Below the pieces are notes generated by a model. It did no database searches. It saw nothing but the letters and a program-made list of their open reading frames with translations, and was not told where the DNA came from. This document shows positions 14,704 to 23,305 of a DNA stretch of 64,000 bases, one piece after another. Numbering within the stretch: the first letter of the stretch is position 1; every line of letters starts with the position of its first letter. The stretch comes from Caballeronia sp. NK8 (lineage in GTDB: Bacteria > Pseudomonadota > Gammaproteobacteria > Burkholderiales > Burkholderiaceae), in assembly GCF_018408855.1 (NCBI RefSeq), contig NZ_AP024323.1, positions 930,001 through 994,000 on the forward strand, in the 5' to 3' direction. The position numbers and the translations under genes are program-made.

Positions 14704-17226
14704 TCAACCGCACGCGCCGATTTCGCCGCACGCCGTGCAGAAGTCGCAGCCATCCTTGCGGATTACTGCATTCGCACCACATGTCGCGCACTTTCGGCCG
14801 TGCATCAGGGGAAGGCTATGCGGATCGATCTCGACTGGCGCGATACCCTCGGATACTTCTTCGCCCTCGTCCGCTACAGCTACCGCATGCGGCGCGCGAT
14901 CGGCACCCTTGCGCGCAAGCACGCGCGACGGTACGTGGTTTCCTTCTGCATCAAGAAAACCGCGGCGATGAAGAATCTGCTGGATCGCATACGCTAGCGC
15001 GGCGACTTCCGAATCGTGCCAGCGCGGGCTGCGATGTCCATCGAGCCGTTCGACATCGCCGAGACGCACCTGTCCACGATCCCACGACACCTTGCGCATG
15101 TCCTGCAAGGTGCGCGCCGCAAAGCCGCCGCGCGCGGCCAGTGACAGCGAACGCATCGTTGCCGTGATCCATTGCTGCGATTCGTCGCGCTGGCCGGTGG
15201 GAATGAAGAATTCGATGGGCCGCTCGATGGTCACGTCTTCACCCGAGATGCGCCCTGTCACCTCGATGAACGACACCGCGAGATAGATCGACTTCTTCCC
15301 CGCCTGCGTCAGATACTCGACCTTCTCGATGATCGCGGGCAATTCCCCTCGTGGCCGATGATCGATCGCGATGCGCAGCGGATCGAGATCGAGTTCGGGG
15401 TCCGGCGAATCGCTCGGCGTTTCAGCGGGCGTGACGGAAAGCACCGCACCCAATGTCTCGTTCGGCCGATACGTCGCGAGCCCCTTCAGGCCGCGCCGCC
15501 ACGCTTCGAAATAGAGATCCTGAAACTTGTCGAACGGATAATCGGCGGGCACGTTCACGGTCTTCGAAATCGACGTGTCGACGAACGGCTGCACCGCCGC
15601 CATCATCTCCATGTGATCGTGCGCGGACATCTCCAGTGCGCTGACGAAGTACGCGGGCAACGCGTTCACATCGCCGCCCATCTCGCGATACAGCCTGTAG
15701 GCGTGATCTTCCACGGCGAAGGTCTGACGCGAGCCGTCCGCCATGCGCTTCGTGCGCTGATACGTCCACGAGAACGCAGGCTCGATGCCGTTCGATGCAT
15801 TGTCCGCGAACGCGAGGCTCACGGTGCCCGTCGGCGCGATCGACAGCAGATGGCTGTTGCGAATGCCGTGCTCGCGAATCGCGCTCTTGATGTCGTCCGG
15901 CAAACGCGATGCGAACGTGCCCTCCTCCAGATAACGTTTCGCATCGAAGAGCGGAAACTTGCCGCGCTCCTTCGCGAGTTCGACGGACGCGCGGTACGCT
16001 TCATCGCGCATCGTGCGCGCAACGCGTGTGGCGAAGTCGCGCCCTTCTTGTTCGTCATAGCGCAGGCCGAGCATCACGAGCGTGTCGCCGAGGCCCGTGA
16101 AGCCCACGCCGATACGGCGCTTCGCCTCCGCTTCGCGCGCCTGTTCGTCGAGCGGCCAGAGCGTGACGTCGAGCACGTCGTCGAGGAAACGCACCTGCGT
16201 GCGCGTCGTGCGCGCGAGACCGTCCCAGTCGAAGGAAGGCACGCCGCCGCGCATCTGCGCGAACGGATCGTTCACGAAGCGCGTGAGATTGAGCGGACCG
16301 AGATTGCAGCAGCCGTATGCGGGCAAAGGCTGTTCGCCGCATGGATTGGTCGCGCGGATCGCTTCGACCGCCCGTAAGTTGTTGTCGTCGTTCATGCGCG
16401 ACATGAACACGACGCCGGGCTCCGCGACGTCGTAGGTCGAGCGCATGATCGTGTTCCACACTTCGCGCGCCTTCACTTCGCGATAGACCCACAGTCCATC
16501 TTCACGCTGGTGCATGTCTTCGGCCGCACGCTGCGCGGGCGAAGGCTCGGCCTTGTGCGTGAGCTGCCAGGTGGCGTCGTCGGCGACGGCCTGCATGAAT
16601 TCGTCGGTCACCGCGACAGATACGTTGAAATTGTTCCAGCGTCCTTTCGTATGTTTTGCCGCGATGAATTCGAGCAGGTCGGGATGCGAGCAATCGAGAA
16701 TGCCCATCTGCGCGCCGCGCCGCGAGCCGGCGCTTTCCACCGTGCGACACGACGCATCGAACACGTCCATGTAGCTGCATGGGCCGGACGCCGCCGATCC
16801 CGTCGAATGCACGCGCGCGCCGCGCGGACGAATCGCGGAGAAGTTATAACCGACGCCGCCGCCGCGACGCATCGTCTCGGCCGCCTGCAACAGCGCGACG
16901 TAGATACCTGGTAGCCCGTTGCTGTCGACGCTCTGGATCGCGTCGCCCACCGGCTGAACGAAACAATTGATGAGCGTCGCGTCGATGCCCGCGCCGGCCG
17001 CGCTCATGATGCGGCCTGCGCCGAGCGCGCCGCGCCGGAAGTTGTCGACGAACTCCGCTTCGATCTTCGCGCGTGCCTCTTTGGGCTCGGCTTGCGCGAC
17101 ACCGCGCGCCACGCGGCGATAAATATCCTCGACGCGCGTCTCGTCGCCCTTGGCATATTTTTCGAGCATCACGTCGATGGAAAACTGCTGCGGTGCGAGA
17201 GCGGTGCTGGGATTGTCTTCGGCCAT
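14704..17226 (-). CDS. nrdJ: Adenosylcobalamin-dependent (class II) ribonucleotide reductase
   Basis: An 840-residue class II ribonucleotide reductase, which makes deoxyribonucleotides with a B12-generated thiyl radical and needs no oxygen. The active-site block NPCGEQPLPAYGCCNLG is intact (about residue 295), as are GFTGLGDTLVMLGL and the TGTVSLAFADNASNGIEP segment. The C-terminus ends in a cysteine-rich zinc-ribbon-like tail (CATCGANAV, then CDFCTACGEIGACG) that in relatives also supplies the redox cysteines. No nrdAB-type partner lies nearby. It shares the window with a B12-controlled cobalt importer, in keeping with the need for cobalamin. Confidence 0.94.
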   Translation of the reverse strand: MAEDNPSTALAPQQFSIDVMLEKYAKGDETRVEDIYRRVARGVAQAEPKEARAKIEAEFVDNFRRGALGAGRIMSAAGAGIDATLINCFVQPVGDAIQSVDSNGLPGIYVALLQAAETMRRGGGVGYNFSAIRPRGARVHSTGSAASGPCSYMDVFDASCRTVESAGSRRGAQMGILDCSHPDLLEFIAAKHTKGRWNNFNVSVAVTDEFMQAVADDATWQLTHKAEPSPAQRAAEDMHQREDGLWVYREVKAREVWNTIMRSTYDVAEPGVVFMSRMNDDNNLRAVEAIRATNPCGEQPLPAYGCCNLGPLNLTRFVNDPFAQMRGGVPSFDWDGLARTTRTQVRFLDDVLDVTLWPLDEQAREAEAKRRIGVGFTGLGDTLVMLGLRYDEQEGRDFATRVARTMRDEAYRASVELAKERGKFPLFDAKRYLEEGTFASRLPDDIKSAIREHGIRNSHLLSIAPTGTVSLAFADNASNGIEPAFSWTYQRTKRMADGSRQTFAVEDHAYRLYREMGGDVNALPAYFVSALEMSAHDHMEMMAAVQPFVDTSISKTVNVPADYPFDKFQDLYFEAWRRGLKGLATYRPNETLGAVLSVTPAETPSDSPDPELDLDPLRIAIDHRPRGELPAIIEKVEYLTQAGKKSIYLAVSFIEVTGRISGEDVTIERPIEFFIPTGQRDESQQWITATMRSLSLAARGGFAARTLQDMRKVSWDRGQVRLGDVERLDGHRSPRWHDSEVAALAYAIQQILHRRGFLDAEGNHVPSRVLARKGADRAPHAVAVADEGEEVSEGIAPVEIDPHSLPLMHGRKCATCGANAVIRKDGCDFCTACGEIGACG

Positions 17227-17397
17227 GTCGGAGATCCTTTGATTGCTGCCTCGCGCGATGAGGGTCGGAAACGCGTTGCGCGCGCTGGCGTGAAGTGCCG
17301 CAAAGGCAATGCCCGACGATAGCGCGATTTGTCCTCGCTCGCCATCGACCCGTTAAACTCGCCTGATCGAAACCAGAACAAAGTGCCGACCATTCGC

Positions 17398-17922
17398 ATG
17401 AATCCGCACCATCCGCCGCTATTCGGCATCTCGGGCCGCTCGGGCCAGGGCAAGACCACCTTGATCGAAGCGCTGCTGCCGTGGCTGCGCGCACGCGGCC
17501 TCACGGTCAACGTCATCAAGCACAGTCATCACTCGATCGAACTTGAGCCGCCGGGCAAGGACAGTGCGCGCTTTCGGCGCGCGGGCGCGGGTGAAGTGCT
17601 GATCGCATCGCCTTACCGGTATGCGATCGTGCGTGAGCTGAACGGCGACGCGGAGCCGCCGCTTACCGAGCTGGCCGCGCGGCTGTCGCACGCGGACCTC
17701 GTGATCGTCGAAGGATTCGCGCGCGAGGCGATGCCGCGTCTGGAAGTCGTGCGGCCGTCGGCCGGCCGCGAGCCGCTCTACAAGACCGATGTGGAGATAG
17801 TGGCAATCGCAACCGATGAGCCCGCCGCCATCGATTCTGCGTTGCCGCTGCTCGCGCTCGACGACATCGCGGGCATCGGCGCGTTCATCTGCGAGCGCGC
17901 GGGCATCGTGCTGAAGATTTAA
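17398..17922 (+). CDS. mobB: MobB, molybdopterin-guanine dinucleotide biosynthesis adaptor
   Basis: A 174-residue P-loop GTPase-like protein. Walker A is GISGRSGQGKTTLIEALLP at the N-terminus, followed by VNVIKHSHHSIELEPPGKDS, the MobB signature with its HxH and Gly-Lys-Asp-Ser. The segment DLVIVEGFAREAMPRLEVV is the Walker-B/EGF block of MobB. It assists MobA in making the Mo-bis-MGD cofactor. The start is the ATG giving MNPHHPPLFG; a 23-residue upstream extension from a TTG is not supported. The stop TAA overlaps the convergent DUF2783 stop (TTAA). No mobA is adjacent. Confidence 0.9.
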   Translation: MNPHHPPLFGISGRSGQGKTTLIEALLPWLRARGLTVNVIKHSHHSIELEPPGKDSARFRRAGAGEVLIASPYRYAIVRELNGDAEPPLTELAARLSHADLVIVEGFAREAMPRLEVVRPSAGREPLYKTDVEIVAIATDEPAAIDSALPLLALDDIAGIGAFICERAGIVLKI

Positions 17923-18131
17923 CTGGCGGCGAAGCCATGACGCGCCATCGTCAACGCTTCCTTCAGCACGTCGTTGTCGCCGATATGATTCGCCAGCAGC
18001 AGGATCAGCTTCGCGTTGAGCATCTGGCTTTCTTCATCGGTAAGCCCGTTATGCGTGTCGATGAGACGCTCGTAGAACGCGTCGTGGTCCGCGATATTCA
18101 GTTCGAGATTGAGCTTCATACGATTCATCAT
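17919..18131 (-). CDS. DUF2783 domain small protein, coupled to the FAD monooxygenase
   Basis: A 70-residue protein (MKLNLELNIADHDAFYERL, then THNGLTDEESQMLNAKL and LLLANHIGDNDVLKEAL) that matches the DUF2783 pattern. Members are usually found directly after FAD-dependent aromatic hydroxylases. The ATG overlaps the upstream monooxygenase stop as ATGA, so translation is probably coupled; a second ATG one codon on is equally possible. Its function is unknown; an accessory role for the monooxygenase is likely from the fixed pairing. Confidence 0.82.
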   Translation of the reverse strand: MMNRMKLNLELNIADHDAFYERLIDTHNGLTDEESQMLNAKLILLLANHIGDNDVLKEALTMARHGFAAS

Positions 18132-19807
18132 CCGTTGCAGGTTGCGCGCTTGACCGCCGCCGTGACCGATGCGGCTTCGAAGGTGCGCCAGCGGGCGCAT
18201 ACGTGTTGATCGGGACGCAGCAGATAGAACGTGCCCGGCCGCGCGTCGAAGCGATGCGCGACCATGCCTTCGACATCTTCGACCACCGTCACGCCCGGCA
18301 CCGTGCAGGCCATGCCTCTCGGCACGACGATTAGCGTACGCACCGGCAGCGGCGCCTTCGACAATTCAGCGAGACTTTGCGCGCAGACGTCGGGGCCGTG
18401 GCCCAGTCCGCAGAAATAGATGCCCGTGAACGCGCCGCCATGGGTTTGCGGCAACAGCCACGCATTGCGGTCATCGACGCGCACGGGCGCATCCACGCAT
18501 GGCGCGCCGGGGATCATCGCGCAGTCGAAGGCATCGTCGTTTGCATCGGGCGTGTTGAGCGTCGAGTCGCGCAACACCGCGGGCACCGAGAGCCGGCCGC
18601 TGTTTGCCATGCGCCGCGCGAACGCGCAATCCTTCGCGAGCTTGAGCGTTGCATCGCGAAAGAGGCGTGAAACCGCGCTCTTCGGCGTGATGAAATCGGT
18701 GGCGCGCGTCGAGTTGAGGATGTTTTCGTCGGCGGCGTATTCGCGCTCGGAAGCGTAGGTATCGAGCAGCGCGGGCGGTGCATCGCCATTGACGACGAGC
18801 TTCAGCTTCCACGCGAGATTATCGGCATCCTGCACGCCGCTGTTCGCGCCACGAGCGCCGAACGGCGACACGCCATGCGCCGAATCGCCCGCGAAGATGA
18901 TGCGGCCATGTCTGAAGCTATCCATGCGCAGACACGAGAACGTGTAGACGCTCACCCACTCCAGTTCGAATTCGGCGTCTTCGCCGAGCAGCGCCTTCAC
19001 GCGTGGAATAACGCGTTCGGGTTCTTTTTCCGCGACGGGGTCCGCGTCCCAGCCGAGCTGGAAATCGATACGCCATACGTTGTCCGGCTGGCGATGCAGC
19101 AGCACCGACTGATTGCGATGAAACGGGGGATCGAACCAGAACCAGCGTTCGGTCGGAAACGGCGCTTTCATCTTCACGTCGGCGATCAGAAAGCGGTCCT
19201 TGAACGTACGGCCGTGGCTATCGAGATTGAGCGCGCGGCGCATCGGGCTGCGTGCGCCATCGGCGGCCACGACGTATTGCGCCTTCAGAGGATAGACGCC
19301 GTCGGGCGTTTCGACTTGCAGTTCGACATATTCGTCGTGTTGCGTCGCGCCGATCACATTGCTTTTCCAGCGCAATTGCAGGTGCTCCGTCTGCATTGCG
19401 CGTTCCGCGAGAAAGCCTTCGACGTAGTACTGCTGCAAGTTGATGAATGCGGGACGCGCGTGCCCCGTTTCCGGCAGAAGATTGAAGGTGTAGACGAGAT
19501 CGTCATGCAGGAACACCTTGCCGACGTTCCAGCTCACGCCCTTTTCGATCATCCTGTCGCCGCAGCCGAGACGATCGAATATTTCCAGGGTGCGCTTGGC
19601 GAAACAGATCGCGCGTGAGCCGGTGGATACGGTGTCGTCGTTGTCGAGGAGGACGGTGCGTACGCCCTGCTGCGCGAGGTCGATCGCTGTCGCGAGACCC
19701 ACTGGGCCTGCGCCGATCACGGCGACAGGATATGGCGAGGATGCGGGCGCATCGTGCTCGGGGGCGCGGGCGTAGTCGAAACGCAGCGTGGCGTAGTTCA
19801 CGGACAT
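18128..19807 (-). CDS. FAD-dependent aromatic-ring monooxygenase (MhpA-like)
   Basis: A 559-residue flavoprotein of the p-hydroxybenzoate-hydroxylase class, nearest to 3-(3-hydroxyphenyl)propionate hydroxylases. The FAD dinucleotide motif is PVAVIGAGPVGLATAIDLAQ (about residue 27), the DG motif is VVAADGARSPMRRAL, and the second FAD motif GDSAHGVSPFGARGANSG lies near residue 310. The C-terminal thioredoxin-like domain has no obvious catalytic role. These enzymes hydroxylate phenolic rings with NAD(P)H and O2. The substrate is unknown and no ring-cleavage gene is adjacent. It is coupled to the DUF2783 gene. The upstream neighbour is the long inverted repeat. Confidence 0.88.
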   Translation of the reverse strand: MSVNYATLRFDYARAPEHDAPASSPYPVAVIGAGPVGLATAIDLAQQGVRTVLLDNDDTVSTGSRAICFAKRTLEIFDRLGCGDRMIEKGVSWNVGKVFLHDDLVYTFNLLPETGHARPAFINLQQYYVEGFLAERAMQTEHLQLRWKSNVIGATQHDEYVELQVETPDGVYPLKAQYVVAADGARSPMRRALNLDSHGRTFKDRFLIADVKMKAPFPTERWFWFDPPFHRNQSVLLHRQPDNVWRIDFQLGWDADPVAEKEPERVIPRVKALLGEDAEFELEWVSVYTFSCLRMDSFRHGRIIFAGDSAHGVSPFGARGANSGVQDADNLAWKLKLVVNGDAPPALLDTYASEREYAADENILNSTRATDFITPKSAVSRLFRDATLKLAKDCAFARRMANSGRLSVPAVLRDSTLNTPDANDDAFDCAMIPGAPCVDAPVRVDDRNAWLLPQTHGGAFTGIYFCGLGHGPDVCAQSLAELSKAPLPVRTLIVVPRGMACTVPGVTVVEDVEGMVAHRFDARPGTFYLLRPDQHVCARWRTFEAASVTAAVKRATCNG

Positions 19808-19963
19808 TCGATCGTCTCCATCGTGGAGCCTTCTCTCGTCGTCGTTGCGTGACGCTTCGGGCTCGGGTGCGAATTGCTTCGATTTCGGTTATCTGTTTAT
19901 CATTGTACAAGGCGTTTTATATTGTTGAATTTGCGTTTACCCGTATGGGGTGGCGTGCGTGTG

Positions 19964-20587
19964 GGTTTCGCCGGATCCCGTTTGCGTGTCGGTTTATAAG
20001 CGTTGCCCCTGTGCGGGGCGGCAGTCACTTTCTTTGCTGCTGCAAAGAAAGTAACCAAAGAAAGCAGCCCGAGACGCCCGCGGTCACACGCAATTTGGCC
20101 ACTATTCTCGTTGTTCGTGGCCTCTGTAGCGAGTGCCCTCGTAGGCCTGACCGGGCTTGGACCGCGCACGGTCTGACAAGCTAGTTGTTTTAAGCGCGCT
20201 GGTTCAGCACGAAAGAGTTCCGGCACAGCGCTGCGCGCTGCCGATGGGTCGGCAAGGGAAACCAACGAGAAAAGAGAAACGCAGAAGCACACGCGGACCC
20301 GATTGACCCATCGGCCGCAAAGCGGGCCGGAGCCATATCGTGCTGAACCAGTCGCGCACGTGGTGCGATGTGACAGACCGTGCGCGGTCCAAGCCCGGTT
20401 AGGCCTACGAGGGCACTCGCTACAGAGCCCACGAACGACGAGAAGAACACCCAAATTGCGTGTGACCGCGGGCGTATCGAGCTGCTTTCTTTGGTTACTT
20501 TCTTTGCAGCAGCAAAGAAAGTGACTGCCGCCCCGCACAGGGGCAGTGCTAATAGACCAACACGATCACGGGATCCGGCGACCAAAC
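19964..20587. repeat. Long imperfect palindrome, complete copy (about 620 bp)
   Basis: Two arms of roughly 270-285 bp (about 19964-20250 and 20304-20587) are near-perfect inverted copies of each other around a short centre. Landmarks shared by both arms are the outer CGCCGGATCC, the block GCCCCTGTGCGGGGCGGC, the word GGTTCAGCACGA, and a perfect 11-bp hairpin ACTTTCTTTGC-loop-GCAAAGAAAGT (20027-20052 and 20497-20522). Frames inside encode FFAAAKKVTAAPHRG-like peptides, a known artefact of this repeat. A second copy lies at 31772-33610. The rest of the gap between 19808 and 20635 holds no gene I can support. Confidence 0.9.
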
Positions 20588-20635
20588 CAAAAGCAAAGAA
20601 AAAACCGCAACGTCCCCTTTCGGCCCGAGCCGAAA

Positions 20636-21418
20636 TCAAACAACAACAAACCCGAGCATCTTCGACACCCGTCCCGCGCAATCGCGCAATGCCCTCGCGA
20701 TATCACCACTCCATGCCCCATCAAACGAACCACTCGGTCCAATCGCCGTGATCGCAAGCACGATATTGCGCGAGTGATCGAACACCGGCGCGCTCATCGC
20801 GCTAATCCCCGCGACGGGTTCGTCGATCGCCCTCGCGATGCCATGCTCGCGCACTTCGGCAAGCATTGCGTCGATCTGCCCACGCGTGTAATCGCGGCGT
20901 TGCGCGCCGATCTGCAACGCGCCCGCGCGCTCGATCGCGACGAGCGCATCGACCGTCATCGGCGGCAGATACGCGGCGAACGCGCGGCCCGTCGCGGTCT
21001 GCAACAGCGACATCACCGTGCCCGTACGCATCGTCACGTGAATGGGCACGCTGGCCTGCTGGATATGCACGATGGTCGGTCCATAACTGCCCGCGCTCGC
21101 GAGCGCAACCGTATGCTCGACGCGTGGCGTCATGTTCGCCACTTCCGCAATCGCAAGACGCACTGGATCGACGCGTTGCAGGCTGATCAGACCCATCTGC
21201 AAGGCAAACGGCCCGAGCTCGTAACGCCCCGTCGCAGCGTCCTGCTGAATCAGGCCGAGGTTGCCGTACGACACGAGATAAGGATGCGCCTTCGCCGAAG
21301 GCATGCCCGCCTTCTTCGCGAGATCGCCGAGCAGCATCGGGCCGCCATGATCCACCAGCGCGCGCAACAGCGCCCCACCCACTTCGATCGATTGAATCCC
21401 GCGACGCACTACGCTCAT
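20636..21418 (-). CDS. IclR-family transcriptional regulator
   Basis: A 260-residue regulator with an N-terminal winged helix-turn-helix (residues about 5-65; QSIEVGGALLRALVDHGGP, then AKAHPYLVSYGNLGLIQQD) and the IclR effector-binding domain behind it (GRAFAAYLPP, DEPVAGISAMSAPVFDH near the C-terminus). IclR proteins commonly control aromatic or organic acid catabolism. It ends 49 bp from the long palindrome, and the FAD monooxygenase lies beyond that on the same strand, so it may regulate that gene. The target is inferred. Confidence 0.9.
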   Translation of the reverse strand: MSVVRRGIQSIEVGGALLRALVDHGGPMLLGDLAKKAGMPSAKAHPYLVSYGNLGLIQQDAATGRYELGPFALQMGLISLQRVDPVRLAIAEVANMTPRVEHTVALASAGSYGPTIVHIQQASVPIHVTMRTGTVMSLLQTATGRAFAAYLPPMTVDALVAIERAGALQIGAQRRDYTRGQIDAMLAEVREHGIARAIDEPVAGISAMSAPVFDHSRNIVLAITAIGPSGSFDGAWSGDIARALRDCAGRVSKMLGFVVV

Positions 21419-21473
21419 GCCTGACCTTCCGTTGTTGTCGATGATGCGCGCGATGATAACCGCACTCGCGTGG

Positions 21474-21983
21474 TCACGGATTCGAGCCTAGCCGCGCGAT
21501 CAGCTCGCGATGCTTCGGATAGCGCGTTTCGAGCGCGCCCGGCGCGGCAAGTTCGAACTCGCTGAATTCGAAGCCCGGCGCGACGGTGCAGCCGACCAGC
21601 GCCGCGCCATCCGCATCGTGACACTCGGCGGCAAACCAGTCGCCTGCCTCGACGACGGCCTGAAACACGGCACCCGCATGCTCGAGCGCGTTCCCCAGAC
21701 GATGCGTGACGAGCGTGCCGTTCTCATCGAGCACATGCACATCGATAGGATCGCCCGCATAGAAATGCCAGACCTCGTCGGAGCGAATGCGATGCCATGC
21801 CGAATGCGCGCCATCGCATAGCAGGAAATAAATCGCGGTCGACGCCGAACGGGATTCGCCGCCGTTTTCGCGTGTGACACGGCCACTCGCGCGATACGTC
21901 TCACGAAAGAATCCACCTTCAGGATGCGGTTCGAGCCCGAGGCGCTCGATCAATGCACTGCTATCGATACGTTCGCGTTGCAT
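21474..21983 (-). CDS. Cupin family protein (DUF985)
   Basis: A 169-residue cupin of the DUF985 type. It opens with the conserved LGLEPHPEGGFFRETYRAS, continues with STAIYFLLCDGAHSAWHRI and DEVWHFYAGDPIDVHVL, and ends in GCTVAPGFEFSEFELA. These blocks form the double-stranded beta-helix with metal-binding histidines (HRI, WHFY). Enzyme activity is not established for the family. The start was set at the ATG giving MQRERIDSS; the upstream extension overlaps the divergent gene's leader. Confidence 0.87.
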   Translation of the reverse strand: MQRERIDSSALIERLGLEPHPEGGFFRETYRASGRVTRENGGESRSASTAIYFLLCDGAHSAWHRIRSDEVWHFYAGDPIDVHVLDENGTLVTHRLGNALEHAGAVFQAVVEAGDWFAAECHDADGAALVGCTVAPGFEFSEFELAAPGALETRYPKHRELIARLGSNP

Positions 21984-22071
21984 GCCGTTCCTTTGCAATA
22001 GCGGTTGCGGTTCGCGTATTCTGCATCGGATTGCCCGCATCGCCATCCCTCCTCACTCATCGACGAATGCC

Positions 22072-22809
22072 ATGACTCTTTCCGCTTCCTTGCGTAATGC
22101 CCTCGCACCCACCGGCACGCTGCGCGCCTCGCTCAACCTCGGCAACCCGGTCCTCGTGAATCGCACCGACAGCGGCAAGCCGGGCGGCGTATCGGTCGAT
22201 CTCGCGCGCGAGCTTGCGTCGCGGCTCGGCGTGCCGGTCGCCTTCACGGAATTCGATCGCGCCGCGGAGTCGGTCGAAACCGTCACGAACGAAGGCGCCG
22301 ACGTCGGCTTCTTCGCGATCGATCCGCTGCGCGGCGCGGGCATCGCGTTCAGCGCGCCGTATGTGCTGATCGAAGGCTGCTATCTCGTGCGCGATGCCTC
22401 GCCGCTTGCGCGCAACGAAGACGTCGATCGCGAAGGCAACCGCATTCTGGTCGGCAAGGGCAGCGCGTACGACCTCTTTCTGACGCGCGAAATCAGGCGC
22501 GCGCAGATCGTACGCACGGCGTTGTCGCAGACCGTCGTCGATGACTTTCTGCGCGATGACCTCGAAGTCGCGGCCGGCGTCAGGCAGCAACTCGAAGCCG
22601 ATGCGTCGCGCACGCCCGGCCTGCGCCTGCTCGACGGAAGATTCATGGTGATCGAGCAGGCGATGGGTCTGTCGAAACGACGCGGCGACGAGGCCGCGAA
22701 TTATCTGCGCGAGTTCGTGGAGGATGCGAAGCGCTCGGGCTTCGTCGCGGATGCGCTCGCGCGGCACGGCATCCAGGGCGCATCGGTCGCGCCTGCGGCG
22801 CAGGCCTGA
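22072..22809 (+). CDS. Solute-binding-protein-like (SBP family 3) protein without signal peptide
   Basis: A 245-residue protein with the type-3 periplasmic binding fold: GTLRASLNLGNPVLVNR, VSVDLARELASRLGVPVAF, then DVGFFAIDPLRGAGIAFSAPY. This is the amino-acid-binding pattern of ABC transporters, but the N-terminus (MTLSASLRNALAPTG) is not a signal peptide and no permease or ATPase gene is adjacent. It may work in the cytoplasm as an enzyme-like or sensing protein. The ATG is preceded by no strong ribosome binding site. It is followed closely by a GNAT gene (8 bp). Confidence 0.75.
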   Translation: MTLSASLRNALAPTGTLRASLNLGNPVLVNRTDSGKPGGVSVDLARELASRLGVPVAFTEFDRAAESVETVTNEGADVGFFAIDPLRGAGIAFSAPYVLIEGCYLVRDASPLARNEDVDREGNRILVGKGSAYDLFLTREIRRAQIVRTALSQTVVDDFLRDDLEVAAGVRQQLEADASRTPGLRLLDGRFMVIEQAMGLSKRRGDEAANYLREFVEDAKRSGFVADALARHGIQGASVAPAAQA

Positions 22810-22817
22810 GAATCCGG

Positions 22818-23240
22818 ATGAGCGCGGACGTCACGCTGGCGGTCACCGACTGGATCGACGCGAGTTTCGAGCGCGACGTCGCGGGCGGGCTCGCCGCGTT
22901 CAACCGCGCGCAACTCGGCCCGAGCCATCAGCGCGATCTGGCGGTGTCGCTCTATCGCGATGACGATTTTCTCGGCGGCCTCGCGGGCTATACCGCGTGG
23001 GACTGGCTCTTCGTGAAATGGCTGTGGATACGCGAGGATGCGCGCGGCCTCGGACTCGGCGAGCGCGCCCTGCAAGCCGCGGAAATCGAAGCGAAGAAGC
23101 GAGGCTGCCGCGCGGCCTGGCTCGATACGGTCAATCCCGCAGCGCACGCGCTTTACGCGCGCTGCGGGTATGAGACCTTCGGCGAACTCGCCGATTTCCA
23201 CGGCGGCCAGCCACGCTATTTCATGCAAAAGCGGTTCTAG
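22818..23240 (+). CDS. GNAT family N-acetyltransferase
   Basis: A 140-residue GNAT protein with the acetyl-CoA-binding segment IREDARGLGLGERALQAAE (about residues 72-90) and the C-terminal DTVNPAAHALYARCGYETFG, typical for the fold. It starts 8 bp after the solute-binding-protein-like gene, so the two are probably translated from one transcript. The substrate is unknown. A short direct repeat follows its stop. Confidence 0.85.
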   Translation: MSADVTLAVTDWIDASFERDVAGGLAAFNRAQLGPSHQRDLAVSLYRDDDFLGGLAGYTAWDWLFVKWLWIREDARGLGLGERALQAAEIEAKKRGCRAAWLDTVNPAAHALYARCGYETFGELADFHGGQPRYFMQKRF

Positions 23241-23247
23241 CGCTTTG

Positions 23248-23305
23248 GCGTTTTGCATTACGCATGCATTCGACCATCCTGCATTTTGCGTTTTGCATTA
23301 CGCAT
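23248..23305. repeat. Short direct repeat, 18-mer at 40-bp spacing
   Basis: GCGTTTTGCATTACGCAT occurs at 23248-23265 and again at 23288-23305. Each unit carries a small TGCG/CGCA dyad. It fills the space between two convergent genes, and the second copy overlaps the last codons of the isonitrile hydratase-like gene. Confidence 0.7.

Noticed and set aside
17227..17397. Possible second cobalamin riboswitch before nrdJ
   Set aside because: No B12-box core or AGTCAGACC-like block is present in the leader.
19900..20681. Several overlapping frames with FFAAAKKVTAAPHRG or CCCKESNQRKQ peptides
   Set aside because: They fall in the arms of the long palindrome, appear on both strands because the arms are inverted copies, and recur in the second copy. 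They are products of the repeat, not genes.
23248..23305. CRISPR-like direct repeats
   Set aside because: Only two units, no spacer diversity and no cas genes.
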